Assembly: GCA_013151255.1 (NCBI GenBank)
Contig: JAADIQ010000091.1
Coordinates: 1-36,820 of the forward strand
Source: Alphaproteobacteria bacterium
GTDB lineage: Bacteria; Pseudomonadota; Alphaproteobacteria; Caulobacterales; Parvularculaceae
DNA length: 36,820 nt
Direction of reading: 5' to 3'
Shown: in pieces, positions 16,432-25,095 of the stretch
How the letters are laid out: each line of letters begins with the position of its first letter
How positions within the stretch are numbered: the stretch's first letter is position 1
The notes under the pieces: generated by a model
The model's input: the letters and a program-made list of their open reading frames with translations, nothing else
Told to the model about the DNA's origin: nothing
Databases searched by the model: none
Position numbers and translations under genes: made by a program

Positions 16432-19400
16432 TCAGTCTTCTCTGGCTTTTTCGCCTTTTGCTCTTTCGACGCCTCTGAAAGCTGCGACTTCAGCCCGGCC
16501 AGCACGGCGAAAGGCGAGTTCGGATCGGCGACTTTGCGGTGGCGCGGTTCATACATCGGGCCGTTATCTCTGGGCCGCGGGCCGCCTTGATGTTTGCCGC
16601 CCTGATGTTTGCCGCCTTGGCGCTTGCCATCTTGATGTTTTCCAGGCGGCGGTTTTTTACCTCTGCGGCGCGCATCCGGTTTTCCGTCGCGGTTGGCGCC
16701 GGGCTTGTCGGCAGGCTTGGCGTCGCGTTTCGGTCTGGTGAAGACTTTGCGCGGGGCCGGTTTCCATAGCGCGATTTCATCTTCTTCCGGCGCAGCGTCT
16801 TGCGTGGCGGCGCCTTCGGGAGCAGGCGCGCCCGGGTCGGATTTTTCCGACGCCGGTTCTTGCGTGGTTGAGGCGTCCGCCTGTGTTTCAGCTTCTTGGG
16901 GAGCAAGCGCCGGGCTTGCGGCGGCGTCTATTGGCGGCGGGGCTGCAATCTCTTCGCTGACCGTCGGGCTTTCCACCGTCGGCGCTGGCGCGTTTTCAAT
17001 TGGCGCCGGCTCCGGGCTCTCCAGCGCCGCTGGCGCCGCCTCAACCGGGGCAGGCGCGGCATCGGCTTGCGGGTCCGCTGCAACCGGCGCCTCCGCGTCT
17101 GGTGTTAGCGTGGGCGCTTCGGCGCCCGGCGCTGGTTGGTCTGCCGGCTTGTCCGCCTCGGGCACTGCGACCGTCTCGGCGACCGTCTCGGGCGCTGGCG
17201 CCTCGGGTTTGCGCTTGACCATGGTCTTGCGCAGGCCGAGCGAGCGCATGATCGCTTCGAAGTCTTCACCCGAACAACCGACCAGCGACATCATTTGCGG
17301 CGTCGCTTCAAATCCCTGGCGCATATTTGCGTCGCCGCGCGCGGTGCGGATAAGCCCGGCCAGCCGCTCCAGCATGTCGATGCGCACGGCGCGCTTGCCG
17401 GACGGCCGATAGCCGGCGGCGTAATAATAGGCATGCGGAAGGCTTTCATTCATTTCCAGCGATACCAGCCCGGCTTTCGGCGCCGCCGTATCGGCGAGTT
17501 TGCGGTCGTTCCACAACGCCCACAGTAAAACCAGCAGGCGCGATGGCGCCGGCTTCAACAGGGCCGGCATGAACAGCGTATATTCGCCAAACCGCATGCC
17601 GAGCTTGCGCAGCTTGCTGCGTTCGGTCTGATCTATTTTCTTCAGATCATCGCCAAATTGGGTGCGCGACGTGGCGCCGAAATTTTCAACCACGCGGTAG
17701 GCAACGCCCTTGGCCAGGCCCTGCAATCCGCTCTCGCTTTCGCTATTGGCGCCGGCCTGCAACATCACCAGCGGTCCCAGCAGCGCTTCAACCCTGGCGG
17801 TGAAGAAATCCGTCAGCCGGTCTTCAACGCGGCCGCGCATATTGGTGGAAATGTCGGCCAGGCCGGAAACAACGATATTTGGCCGCAACAGCGCCGGGCC
17901 TTTCTTCAGCTGCGCGACTTGCGCTGAACGCCACCATATTGCGCCGTCATCGCCCAGCGTCAGCTCATCGGCGCCGGCATTGGCAAGCGCCGCTGCGCGC
18001 GCCGCAAGCATCGGCGCCAGGGCTTTTTCGCCCGCAGCGCGCAAAGACTTCGCCTCAACGCCGCTGGCGCGAGGGTCAACGATGAACTCAAACCCCAACA
18101 GGCGGCCGATAAATTGGCCTTCCACGATCACTTCTCCGTCGTCATTCACCCCCGCCAGAAGCGGGGCATCGTCTTTCAACCGCTTCATCAACGTCGCGGT
18201 GCGGCGGTCTACAAATCGTTGCGTCAGTTTTTCATGCAACGCATCAGACAGTCTGTCTTCTATCGCGCGCGCACGCTCTTGCCAATAAGGCGCGTTTTCT
18301 ATCCATGCCGAGCGATGGGACAAATAGGTCCAGGTGCGAATATGGGCGATGCGCGATGCGACCATATCAAAATTACCGTCAATTCGGTCCAGCCGATTGA
18401 TCCGCGGCGCCAGCCAGGCCTCGTTGACGCGCCCGTCATGCATCAACATCAGATAAAGATCGGCGAGCAGGCGGCCATGCTGGTCAAGCGAAACCTTGCT
18501 GAAATCGGGGATCTGGCAAAGCTCCCATAATGTCGCCAGCGCGGCGCCGCCTTTGGCGATATTGCGAATTTCCTCGCGGGCAATGAGATTGTGGAGCGCC
18601 GCCTCGTCGGCCTCACGGCGCGCGCGTTGCAGCTCCGGGCGCGGCGGTCGCCGTTCCAGCGATCGGTGGAGCGCCGGCAGCGATGAAAGATCGATTTGTT
18701 CAGAGCGCCATTGCAGCGCGGCTACCGGATCGAATTGATGATTTTCAATCGCCTCGACAATGTCTTCGTCAATCCCGTGGCAGTCTGCGGTGGTCCCGAA
18801 ACTGCCGTCGCGAATATGGCGCCCGGCGCGACCGGCGATTTGCGCCAGCTCCGCCGGCGTCAGATTGCGCGGACGCTGGCCGTCGAATTTACGCGTCGCG
18901 GCGAAGGCGACATGGTCGATATCCATGTTGAGCCCCATGCCGATAGCGTCGGTGGCGACCAGAAAATCAACCTCGCCGGATTGATAGAGTTCCGCCTGGG
19001 CGTTGCGGGTGCGGGGGCTGAGCGATCCGAGCACAACCGCGGCGCCGCCTCTCTGCCTGCGGATCAATTCGGCAATCGAATAGACGGTGTCGGCGCTGAA
19101 GGCGATGATGGCGGTGCGCCGGGGCAGACGGGTGACTTTCTTCGGGCCGGTATAGGTGAGGCGCGAGAAGCGTTCACGCGAAAGATATTGAACATTGGCG
19201 AACAGGCGCTGCAATACCGGGCGCATGGTGTCGGAACCGAGAAACAAAGTCTCTGATGAGCCGCGCGCATGCAGCAAGCGCGAGGTGAAAATGCGCCCGC
19301 GTTCAGGATCGGCAGCGAGTTGAATTTCGTCGATGGCGAGGAACTCAACATCGCGCTCAAGCGGCATCGCCTCGACGGTGGCGACCCAGTAGCGCGGGTG

Positions 19401-19643
19401 CGAGGGGATGATTTTCTCCTCGCCGGTCACCAGCGCAACCTCATGGGCCCCTCGCGCTTCGACAATCCGGTCATAGATCTCGCGCGCCAGCAGCCGCAGC
19501 GGCAGGCCGATCATGCCGGAGCGGTGGGCGAGCATGCGCTCCAGCGCATAATGGGTCTTGCCGGTATTGGTCGGCCCCAATACCGCCGTCACCCGGCCGC
19601 CGCCGGCAGGGGTGAAATCATCAAAGGCGAAGGAGGACGGCAC
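16428..19643 (-). CDS. SUV3-like RNA/DNA helicase with long disordered basic C-terminal tail
   Basis: The 1071-residue protein is a superfamily 2 helicase of the SUV3-related group common in alphaproteobacteria. Walker A is GPTNTGKTHYALERM near residue 25, motif II is DEIQ (AIDEIQLAADPERG), and the second RecA domain has VATDAIGMGLNMDIDHVAFA and QIAGRAGRH (motifs V and VI). A helical and winged region reaches to about residue 805. The last 260 residues are low complexity: first Pro/Ala/Glu-rich, then very basic, with short HQGGK repeats and GKPDARRRGKKPPPGK, suggesting RNA binding or condensation. The start is GTG at 19643, preceded only by a weak AAGG. The downstream S4 gene overlaps it by four bases. 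Confidence 0.9.
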   Translation of the reverse strand: MPSSFAFDDFTPAGGGRVTAVLGPTNTGKTHYALERMLAHRSGMIGLPLRLLAREIYDRIVEARGAHEVALVTGEEKIIPSHPRYWVATVEAMPLERDVEFLAIDEIQLAADPERGRIFTSRLLHARGSSETLFLGSDTMRPVLQRLFANVQYLSRERFSRLTYTGPKKVTRLPRRTAIIAFSADTVYSIAELIRRQRGGAAVVLGSLSPRTRNAQAELYQSGEVDFLVATDAIGMGLNMDIDHVAFAATRKFDGQRPRNLTPAELAQIAGRAGRHIRDGSFGTTADCHGIDEDIVEAIENHQFDPVAALQWRSEQIDLSSLPALHRSLERRPPRPELQRARREADEAALHNLIAREEIRNIAKGGAALATLWELCQIPDFSKVSLDQHGRLLADLYLMLMHDGRVNEAWLAPRINRLDRIDGNFDMVASRIAHIRTWTYLSHRSAWIENAPYWQERARAIEDRLSDALHEKLTQRFVDRRTATLMKRLKDDAPLLAGVNDDGEVIVEGQFIGRLLGFEFIVDPRASGVEAKSLRAAGEKALAPMLAARAAALANAGADELTLGDDGAIWWRSAQVAQLKKGPALLRPNIVVSGLADISTNMRGRVEDRLTDFFTARVEALLGPLVMLQAGANSESESGLQGLAKGVAYRVVENFGATSRTQFGDDLKKIDQTERSKLRKLGMRFGEYTLFMPALLKPAPSRLLVLLWALWNDRKLADTAAPKAGLVSLEMNESLPHAYYYAAGYRPSGKRAVRIDMLERLAGLIRTARGDANMRQGFEATPQMMSLVGCSGEDFEAIMRSLGLRKTMVKRKPEAPAPETVAETVAVPEADKPADQPAPGAEAPTLTPDAEAPVAADPQADAAPAPVEAAPAALESPEPAPIENAPAPTVESPTVSEEIAAPPPIDAAASPALAPQEAETQADASTTQEPASEKSDPGAPAPEGAATQDAAPEEDEIALWKPAPRKVFTRPKRDAKPADKPGANRDGKPDARRRGKKPPPGKHQDGKRQGGKHQGGKHQGGPRPRDNGPMYEPRHRKVADPNSPFAVLAGLKSQLSEASKEQKAKKPEKTE

Positions 19644-19778
19644 GGAATGAGCTGCCTTGTTGGGTTCAGAGGCGCTAGGAAAATTGCGACGGTGTGGCGG
19701 CGTCCTCGCCTGTGCGTGGATCTGGGGAATATAGGACGGCGCTGAGGATTCTCAACTGCCTGGAAGCCTGGCCGCAAT

Positions 19779-21587
19779 CTATGCGACGTCGCGCGCTTTG
19801 CGGCTGGCGGTGGTCCATTTTGTGAGCATCGCGGTAAGCTGTTCCCGGCGGATCGGCTTTGACAGGTAATCATCCATACCGGCGGCGAGGGTTTTTTCGC
19901 GCTGATCTTCAAAAGCATGCGCGGTGACGCAAACGATTGGCGTGCGCCGGGCCTCGGTCTCACGTTCAAAGTTGCGGATTGCGCATGCGGTCTCATGGCC
20001 GTCCATTTCAGGCATAGAGACATCCATCAACACAATATCGAACGCAGCAGCCTTATAAGCGGCGAGCGCTTTAACGCCGTTGACAGCGAAACAAATGTCG
20101 TATTTGGCCGCGTCAATCATCGACTTTATGACCAGTCGGTTGACGTCATTGTCCTCGGCGATGAGCACGCGGATACGGCTGGTCTTCAACTCCGTGCCGC
20201 TTGGCGATCCGTCCTCACGGTGCGTAATGACGACGGATGTGTCGCGCGCGCGGACTGGCGCGCTGGGTATTGCAGCCGCTACCGGCAACGTCACTTTGAA
20301 GGTAAACGTACAGCCCTCGCCGCACACCGATTGCGCGGTGATATCGCCGCCCATCGCATGAGCAAGCTGCCGTGATATCGCAAGGCCAAGCCCGGCGCCG
20401 TCGAAGCGCCTTGTGGTAGTGCCTTCGGCCTGTTCGAATTTTCTGAAAATATCGTCGAGCTTGTCTTCGGGAACGCCGATGCCGGTATCTTCCACGATAA
20501 AACTTAACTCAACATCGCCTGCCATTACAGCGCCGCTGACTTTGAGCTTGATGTGGCCCTTTTCAGTGAATTTGAGGGCGTTGCCGATGAGGTTGATCAA
20601 AATCTGTCGGATTCTACCGGCGTCGCCGGAGATATGATCAGGCAGGTTTTGATCAAGTTCAATAAATAGGTCGAGTTGTTGCTGATTGGCGCGCAACTTG
20701 AACAGCATACTGATTTGTTCGATGAAACTGTGAAGCGCAAACGGTTTGTTGGTCAGGCTGATATGGCCGGCTTCGATTTTGGAAAGGTCAAGAATATCGT
20801 TGATGATGGTCATCAGCGAGGCGCCGGAACTGGTGATGGTTTTGGCGTATAGGCGCTGCTGGTTGGTAAGCTCGGTGTCTTCAAGCATCTCCGCCATACC
20901 GAGAACGCCGTTCATTGGCGTGCGGATTTCGTGGCTCATCATCGCCAGGAAGTCGGACTTGGCGCGGTTTGCGCTCTCCGCTTCGGTGCGCGCCTCGCAC
21001 AGTTTGATGGCTGCGTGCTCCATCTCGCGCTGAAAGATTGCAGCGCCCGTAATGAGCATGACCAAGGTCATGGAAAGCCCGACCACCAGCCAGTGGGACA
21101 GAGCGTCAATCGACATCGCATAGACGCTCGGCGCAATCATGCCGCGCATGAAATAAAGCGCCAGATAGGTGCAGAAGACGATGACCGCTGCGCCGACGCC
21201 TTCTTTCCAGCCGAGGAACAAAGTCGCCATCACCGCCCATGGCAACAAGAACAGAGCCGAGCGCGAAAACATGCCGCCTGCGATGATCGCAACAACGACG
21301 ATGCCGATATAGGAAAACGCCAGAAAAAACCACGCGATACCGCGCACGCGCGGGGTCCGGGCAATCAGGAACGGGCACACCAGAAACACCAGCGGCACGA
21401 CGATGGCGATAATGGTCTGAATCGGATATGTGGCCATCGAGGTGTCAAAATTGCGCCACCCCGAGAGGCTGCCAATAATCGCCACTGCAATAGAAACCAC
21501 CAGGAGGCAGCGCTTGCGGGCTGCATCCAGATAGTCGCCGTCAATGACGGGCGGCCAGAAGAATTGGCTGATGGCGGACCGCGCCAT
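19779..21587 (-). CDS. Membrane-bound hybrid sensor histidine kinase
   Basis: The 602-residue protein has an N-terminal membrane module of about five or six segments (residues 27-185, e.g. CLLVVSIAVAIIGSLSG, IIAIVVPLVFLVCPFLI, FLAFSYIGIVVVAIIAGGMF). HisKA follows with phospho-acceptor His219 in AMMSHEIRTPMNG, then HATPase_c with LINLIGNALKFT, EDTGIGVP and GAGLGLAIS, and a receiver domain with IAEDNDVNRL, phospho-acceptor Asp in IVLMDVSMPEMDGH, and Lys in YLSKPI. The membrane module has no recognisable ligand domain. The ATG at 21587 has AGAGAGG about six bases before it. No response regulator or HPt gene lies nearby. Its catalytic core resembles that of the kinase at 3657-5318, suggesting paralogy. 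Confidence 0.92.
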   Translation of the reverse strand: MARSAISQFFWPPVIDGDYLDAARKRCLLVVSIAVAIIGSLSGWRNFDTSMATYPIQTIIAIVVPLVFLVCPFLIARTPRVRGIAWFFLAFSYIGIVVVAIIAGGMFSRSALFLLPWAVMATLFLGWKEGVGAAVIVFCTYLALYFMRGMIAPSVYAMSIDALSHWLVVGLSMTLVMLITGAAIFQREMEHAAIKLCEARTEAESANRAKSDFLAMMSHEIRTPMNGVLGMAEMLEDTELTNQQRLYAKTITSSGASLMTIINDILDLSKIEAGHISLTNKPFALHSFIEQISMLFKLRANQQQLDLFIELDQNLPDHISGDAGRIRQILINLIGNALKFTEKGHIKLKVSGAVMAGDVELSFIVEDTGIGVPEDKLDDIFRKFEQAEGTTTRRFDGAGLGLAISRQLAHAMGGDITAQSVCGEGCTFTFKVTLPVAAAIPSAPVRARDTSVVITHREDGSPSGTELKTSRIRVLIAEDNDVNRLVIKSMIDAAKYDICFAVNGVKALAAYKAAAFDIVLMDVSMPEMDGHETACAIRNFERETEARRTPIVCVTAHAFEDQREKTLAAGMDDYLSKPIRREQLTAMLTKWTTASRKARDVA

Positions 21588-21644
21588 ATCTCGACCTCTC
21601 TTTCGCAGCCCTATAATGAGTAAGAAGTCTTATTGTTTGTTTAC

Positions 21645-21779
21645 TCAGCTATATTTTCGACGGTTTTCTTGGGCGTAGCGGATTAGCGCCGATTTCGCGC
21701 CCTGCCAGCCTTGCGGGGCGGCTGCTGACTTGACGCCCGCCAGCGCCTCAGTTATGGGACGCGGCTTGATTTCAAACAT
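21645..21779 (-). CDS. Possible small protein, 44 aa
   Basis: On the minus strand an ATG at 21779 opens a 44-codon frame that stops at 21645, 57 bases before the kinase start at 21587. The product begins MFEIKPRPITEALAGVK and ends in a basic RYAQENRRKYS. Third positions are moderately GC-rich, as expected for this genome, but I see no ribosome binding site and do not recognise the sequence. It may be a leader or upstream gene of the kinase, or chance. Confidence 0.22.
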   Translation of the reverse strand: MFEIKPRPITEALAGVKSAAAPQGWQGAKSALIRYAQENRRKYS

Positions 21780-21832
21780 CTAACGGGCTGCGCGGGTACC
21801 GACGTAGTCTATAAAGTATTAAGGGCTGACCC

Positions 21833-22114
21833 ATGGCGCGCCGCTGCGAATTAACCGGTATTGGACCCCAGTCCGGGCACAATGTCTCACACGCCAAAAA
21901 CCGCACCAAAAGGCGGTTTTTGCCGAATTTGTGTAATGTGACGCTGCATTCCGACAAGCTCGAACAGGGCTTTAAATTCCGGATTGCCGCCGCAGCGCTG
22001 CGCACGGTTGACCATGTTGGCGGGCTTGATCTGTTCCTGGCCAAGGCCGATGACGGTCAGCTGTCCTCAAATGCCTTGAAAGTGAAGCGCAAACTCGCCA
22101 AAGCTTCCGCCTAG
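21833..22114 (+). CDS. rpmB: 50S ribosomal protein L28
   Basis: The 93-residue protein is a typical alphaproteobacterial L28: [20 protein letters not shown] at the start (the zinc-type cysteine pattern is absent), [13 protein letters not shown], and the C-terminal [27 protein letters not shown]28 binds 23S rRNA and is needed for late 50S assembly. An AAGGG ribosome binding site lies about eight bases before the ATG. A GC-rich hairpin follows the stop. Confidence 0.97.
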   Translation: MARRCELTGIGPQSGHNVSHAKNRTKRRFLPNLCNVTLHSDKLEQGFKFRIAAAALRTVDHVGGLDLFLAKADDGQLSSNALKVKRKLAKASA

Positions 22115-22115
22115 A

Positions 22116-22136
22116 GCGGGGAACTTGCCTCCCCGC
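22116..22136 (+). terminator. Hairpin after rpmB, weak terminator
   Basis: GCGGGGA (22116-22122) pairs with TCCCCGC (22130-22136) across a 7-nt loop, starting two bases after the rpmB stop. No clear T tract follows, so it may attenuate transcription or protect the 3' end. Confidence 0.45.
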
Positions 22137-22156
22137 GGTTGTTCGGGACGGGAACA

Positions 22157-22861
22157 ATGGAAAGTTCCGCCGCTGTTGAAAAACGGCGTCATAGAGAAAC
22201 AGCACTTAGCCGCCTTTTGCGACAAACCGGTGAGTTTGCGACGGCGATAAGCCGTCTGGCGCTTCTGGTCGTGATTTTGACCCCTGTTCTTCTTGCGTCC
22301 TTCCTGACGGTTGACCTGCCGATTCGCGCCTTTGACGGTTTGTTTGGCGGCGACATGGCGCTGCGGCCGTCAAACTGGCTGACCCGCGGCTTTTTCATCA
22401 TGTCGCTGGCGCCGCTGATCACGATCTTGTTCGCCCGCAAATATGGCGGCGATGAAGCCTCGCGGGTGATTACAGCCGCCTGGGGCGTGGCGGCGATCGC
22501 CGTCTTTGCCGAGCTTTCCTATCTGGCGCCGGCGCTGGAGGCGGGGGACATGCCGCCGGTGCGCTTCACGGTGGTGTTTGTCGCCGCGGCGATGGCTGCC
22601 CAATATGTCGCCGTCGGCGTTTACGATGTGGCGCGGGGCGGCGGTAAATGGTGGCGTGCGCCGCTCTTTGCCGCGCTTGGCGGCAACATCACCTTCTTAC
22701 TCATATACTTCCCTGGCATTTACTGGGGCGCCGCTGCGCCATGGCTCAATTGGGCGGTGGCGGGGTTTACTGTGCAAATAGTGCTGGCTGGGCTGTTCTT
22801 ACCGGTCTACGCGCTGGCGCGCCGGCGCTTGCGTCCAAAGGGCGGCTTTGGCGGGATATAA
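22157..22861 (+). CDS. Probable VUT-family (YhhQ-like) queuosine-precursor transporter
   Basis: The 234-residue integral membrane protein has about six hydrophobic segments, for example LALLVVILTPVLLASFL, FFIMSLAPLITILFA, AAWGVAAIAVFAELSYL and FTVQIVLAGLFLPVYAL. The arrangement near the C-terminus (a basic GGGKWWRAPLFAALGGNITF segment, then YFPGIYW, a Trp-rich turn and a last helix ending VYALARRRLRP) resembles YhhQ/VUT transporters that import queuine precursors. This assignment rests on pattern similarity, not on a search, and the usual acidic motif in the second helix is not obvious. I chose ATG 22157 over the TTG at 22139 because GGGA precedes it. It ends before a strong terminator shared with the opposing gene. 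Confidence 0.55.
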   Translation: MESSAAVEKRRHRETALSRLLRQTGEFATAISRLALLVVILTPVLLASFLTVDLPIRAFDGLFGGDMALRPSNWLTRGFFIMSLAPLITILFARKYGGDEASRVITAAWGVAAIAVFAELSYLAPALEAGDMPPVRFTVVFVAAAMAAQYVAVGVYDVARGGGKWWRAPLFAALGGNITFLLIYFPGIYWGAAAPWLNWAVAGFTVQIVLAGLFLPVYALARRRLRPKGGFGGI

Positions 22862-22876
22862 ATGGCGAACGACTAA

Positions 22877-22907
22877 AAAAAACGGCCGCTAGAAGCGGCC
22901 GTTTTTT
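22877..22907. terminator. Bidirectional Rho-independent terminator
   Basis: AAAAAACGGCCGCT (22877-22890) and AGCGGCCGTTTTTT (22894-22907) form a perfect 14-bp stem with a 3-nt loop, with A and T runs on the two flanks. It lies between the convergent transporter gene and the VPLPA-CTERM gene and can serve both. Confidence 0.92.
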
Positions 22908-22933
22908 ATGTTAGTTGAAAGTATGGGTCGAAA

Positions 22934-23617
22934 TCAGGCGATTTTCTTTTTGCTGCGCCCTGCAAAGCCTAGCCCTGCAATGCCGGAAAAGAACAACCAG
23001 ACCGCGGCCGGAATCGGCACTTCGGTGATTTCCGCAATCAGATATTCCGCTGAGTTGTTTCCATTGGTGATAAACGACGCCACGAAGTCCAACCTGACCA
23101 GAAATGGATCGCTGGTAATTGTCCCGAGGAACAAGGACAGCAATTGCTGAGTATTCGCGTTGCCATTGATCAGGCCGCCAACATTGGTAATGGTCCCGCC
23201 TGACAGGCTGGTGAGGCCGTCCGCGCTCAAGACTTCAACGCTTTCAAGAAAGCCAACCGGATCGTTGGCGCCGATGAGGTCAAGGTCCTCAAACAGGATG
23301 TCGAGGACATATTGGGCGCCGATATTGATCGGCTCGAACAGGAGGTACATTGACAGCGTGCCGCCGCCATTGCCTGAATCCGACACCAGACCGAAATTGC
23401 CGCCATTGTCGACGCCATAAACGCCAGAGTTGTCACTGAGCGGAATGAAATATTTGACCGCCACGCCGCCAAGTGCGGCGCGAAACTCTGTTTGGCCGAC
23501 CACGGAGTTGTCGCCGGGATCGACGGTGACGCCGATAATGCCGGCGCTGGCGCTGGGCGCCGCTAGTAACATCGCCGCGCCGATAGCCGCGGCGATGGTT
23601 GTGGTTAACTTACGCAT
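22934..23617 (-). CDS. VPLPA-CTERM sorting-domain exported protein
   Basis: The 227-residue protein carries a Sec signal peptide (cut near APSASA, residue 25) and ends in a PEP-CTERM-type sorting tail: VPIPAAVWLFFSGIAGLGF, a membrane helix, then GRSKKKIA. The VP(L/I)PA motif is the alphaproteobacterial variant recognised by exosortase, which cleaves the tail and releases the protein to the surface or matrix. The body is acidic and rich in Gly, Asn, Asp, Leu and Ser with no cysteines, like other exopolysaccharide-associated PEP-CTERM proteins. No exosortase or polysaccharide genes are in the window. Its function is not known. GGGGAAG lies just before the ATG. Confidence 0.82.
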   Translation of the reverse strand: MRKLTTTIAAAIGAAMLLAAPSASAGIIGVTVDPGDNSVVGQTEFRAALGGVAVKYFIPLSDNSGVYGVDNGGNFGLVSDSGNGGGTLSMYLLFEPINIGAQYVLDILFEDLDLIGANDPVGFLESVEVLSADGLTSLSGGTITNVGGLINGNANTQQLLSLFLGTITSDPFLVRLDFVASFITNGNNSAEYLIAEITEVPIPAAVWLFFSGIAGLGFAGRSKKKIA

Positions 23618-23798
23618 GTCTTCCCCTAATCTATTGATGAGCAGTTCCGAATGCCGATATGCAATTCAGCCGCCAGAGCGGACGGCCTGCTTTATCCGTA
23701 AAATCCGGCTGCAAATGTTCAAGAGTGTATGAAATTGACACAGGCGCGCGGCCGTCGTGCGCGAAAGCGCTATCCGGCAGACGGTAATCCTCCGCAAA

Positions 23799-24806
23799 TC
23801 AACGTTTGGCGTTCAGGAGTTTTGCTGCGTCGCTGGCAAAATAGGTGATGACGCCGTCGGCGCCGGCGCGCTTGAACGCCAGTAAGGATTCCATCATCGC
23901 CTGCTCGCCGTCGAGCCAGCCATGGCCGGCGGCGGCCTTTATCATCGCGTATTCGCCAGACACCTGAAACGCGAAGGTTGGCGCGCGGAACTCATTTTTT
24001 ATCCGCCAGATAATATCAAGATAGGCAAGGCCCGGCTTAACCATAACTGCATCAGCGCCTTCGGCGAGATCGAGCGCGACTTCGCGCAACGCTTCATCCG
24101 CGTTGGCCGGGTCCATCTGATAGGTGCGCTTGTCGCCGCGCAACACCCCGGCCGAGCCGATGGCTTCGCGGTAGGGGCCATAAAAGGCGGACGCATATTT
24201 TGCCGCATAGGCCATGATTTGAACCTTGTCGAAGCCTGCATCATCAAGGCCGGCGCGGATGGCGCCGACGCGTCCATCCATCATGTCCGACGGGGCGACA
24301 ATATCATAGCCGGCCTCGGCCATGACAACCGCCTGGCGAACCAGGATTTCGACGGTTTCGTCATTGACAACCTCGCCGTCCCGCAACAGCCCGTCATGGC
24401 CGTGATCGGTATAGGGATCGAGCGCAATATCAGCCATCAGGCCGATTTCAGGAACCGCGTCTTTGATGGCGTGGGCCGTGCGGCACATCAGATTGTCCGG
24501 GTTTAGCGCTTCTTCGCCGTCTGGCGTGCGTTTGCTAGTGTCCGTATACGGAAAAAGCGCCAGCGCCGGGATGCCGAGGCCATAGGCCTCGCGCGCAGCG
24601 AGCACCGCCTGGTCCGGGGACAGGCGCGCGATCCCCGGCATCGCCTCGATGGGCTCGCGAACATTCTTGCCGTCTTTTAAGATTACCGCCTGGATAAAAT
24701 CGCTGGCGACGAGCGTGGTTTCGCAAAACAGCCGCCGCGACCAGTCGGTCTGGCGCGTACGGCGCAAACGCAATGCCGGGAAACGGGCGAGGGGGGGCGT
24801 GTTCAT
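23799..24806 (-). CDS. hemB: Delta-aminolevulinic acid dehydratase (porphobilinogen synthase)
   Basis: HemB condenses two 5-aminolevulinates to porphobilinogen, the second step of tetrapyrrole synthesis in the C4 route. The 335-residue product has both Schiff-base lysines: Lys203 in QIMAYAAKYASAFYGPYREA and Lys257 in VMVKPGLAYLD. The metal site reads DIALDPYTDHGHDG, with Asp where zinc enzymes have Cys, so it should be the Mg-dependent type seen in Bradyrhizobium and relatives. The start is ATG 24806, matching the family N-terminus MNTPPLARFPALRLRRTR; the open frame runs on upstream without similarity. It is divergent from the MarR gene and 1.1 kb from hemA, which makes its substrate. Confidence 0.97.
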   Translation of the reverse strand: MNTPPLARFPALRLRRTRQTDWSRRLFCETTLVASDFIQAVILKDGKNVREPIEAMPGIARLSPDQAVLAAREAYGLGIPALALFPYTDTSKRTPDGEEALNPDNLMCRTAHAIKDAVPEIGLMADIALDPYTDHGHDGLLRDGEVVNDETVEILVRQAVVMAEAGYDIVAPSDMMDGRVGAIRAGLDDAGFDKVQIMAYAAKYASAFYGPYREAIGSAGVLRGDKRTYQMDPANADEALREVALDLAEGADAVMVKPGLAYLDIIWRIKNEFRAPTFAFQVSGEYAMIKAAAGHGWLDGEQAMMESLLAFKRAGADGVITYFASDAAKLLNAKR

Positions 24807-25003
24807 GAGTATCTTAAGCCTTGTAGCAAGCGTCGCTTCTGGCGGGCGACAATGCGGACGATAACGGGCCCGGTCCAGAGGGCATACGCTGGGGGCTAAC
24901 CTCTTAACAGGCAATTTATCAACCCGCCCCGCTGACGGCAAATATAAAGGGCTCTGGTTTCAGTTGGGCCCGTTTTTCAACTGCCGATGACTAAGATGCT
25001 TAG

Positions 25004-25019
25004 AATTTGACTTCAAATT
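25004..25019. promoter_or_regulatory. Palindromic operator candidate for the MarR regulator
   Basis: AATTTGA-CT-TCAAATT is a perfect 7+7 inverted repeat with a 2-bp spacer, 77 bp before the MarR gene and 198 bp before divergent hemB. An overlapping second symmetry (TTCAA-A-TTGAA, 25012-25022) follows. Size and position fit a MarR-family autoregulatory operator. This is inference from symmetry and place. Confidence 0.4.
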
Positions 25020-25095
25020 GAATTGTCAGACTTAACCGCGCCTTTAGACCTCGTGTGTAGTTATAGGTTTGTGGTCAATTGAGTGAGTATTCTAC

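Noticed and set aside
16693..17412. Plus-strand 239-aa Ser/Gly/Ala-rich frame
   Set aside because: Antisense shadow of the low-complexity helicase tail, with no ribosome binding site and no protein-like features.
18696..19256. Plus-strand 186-aa frame within the helicase
   Set aside because: Antisense to conserved helicase motifs; no support.
20931..21623. Plus-strand 230-aa His/Asp/Arg-rich frame over the kinase membrane module
   Set aside because: Composition is that of an antisense frame and it overlaps clear kinase sequence.
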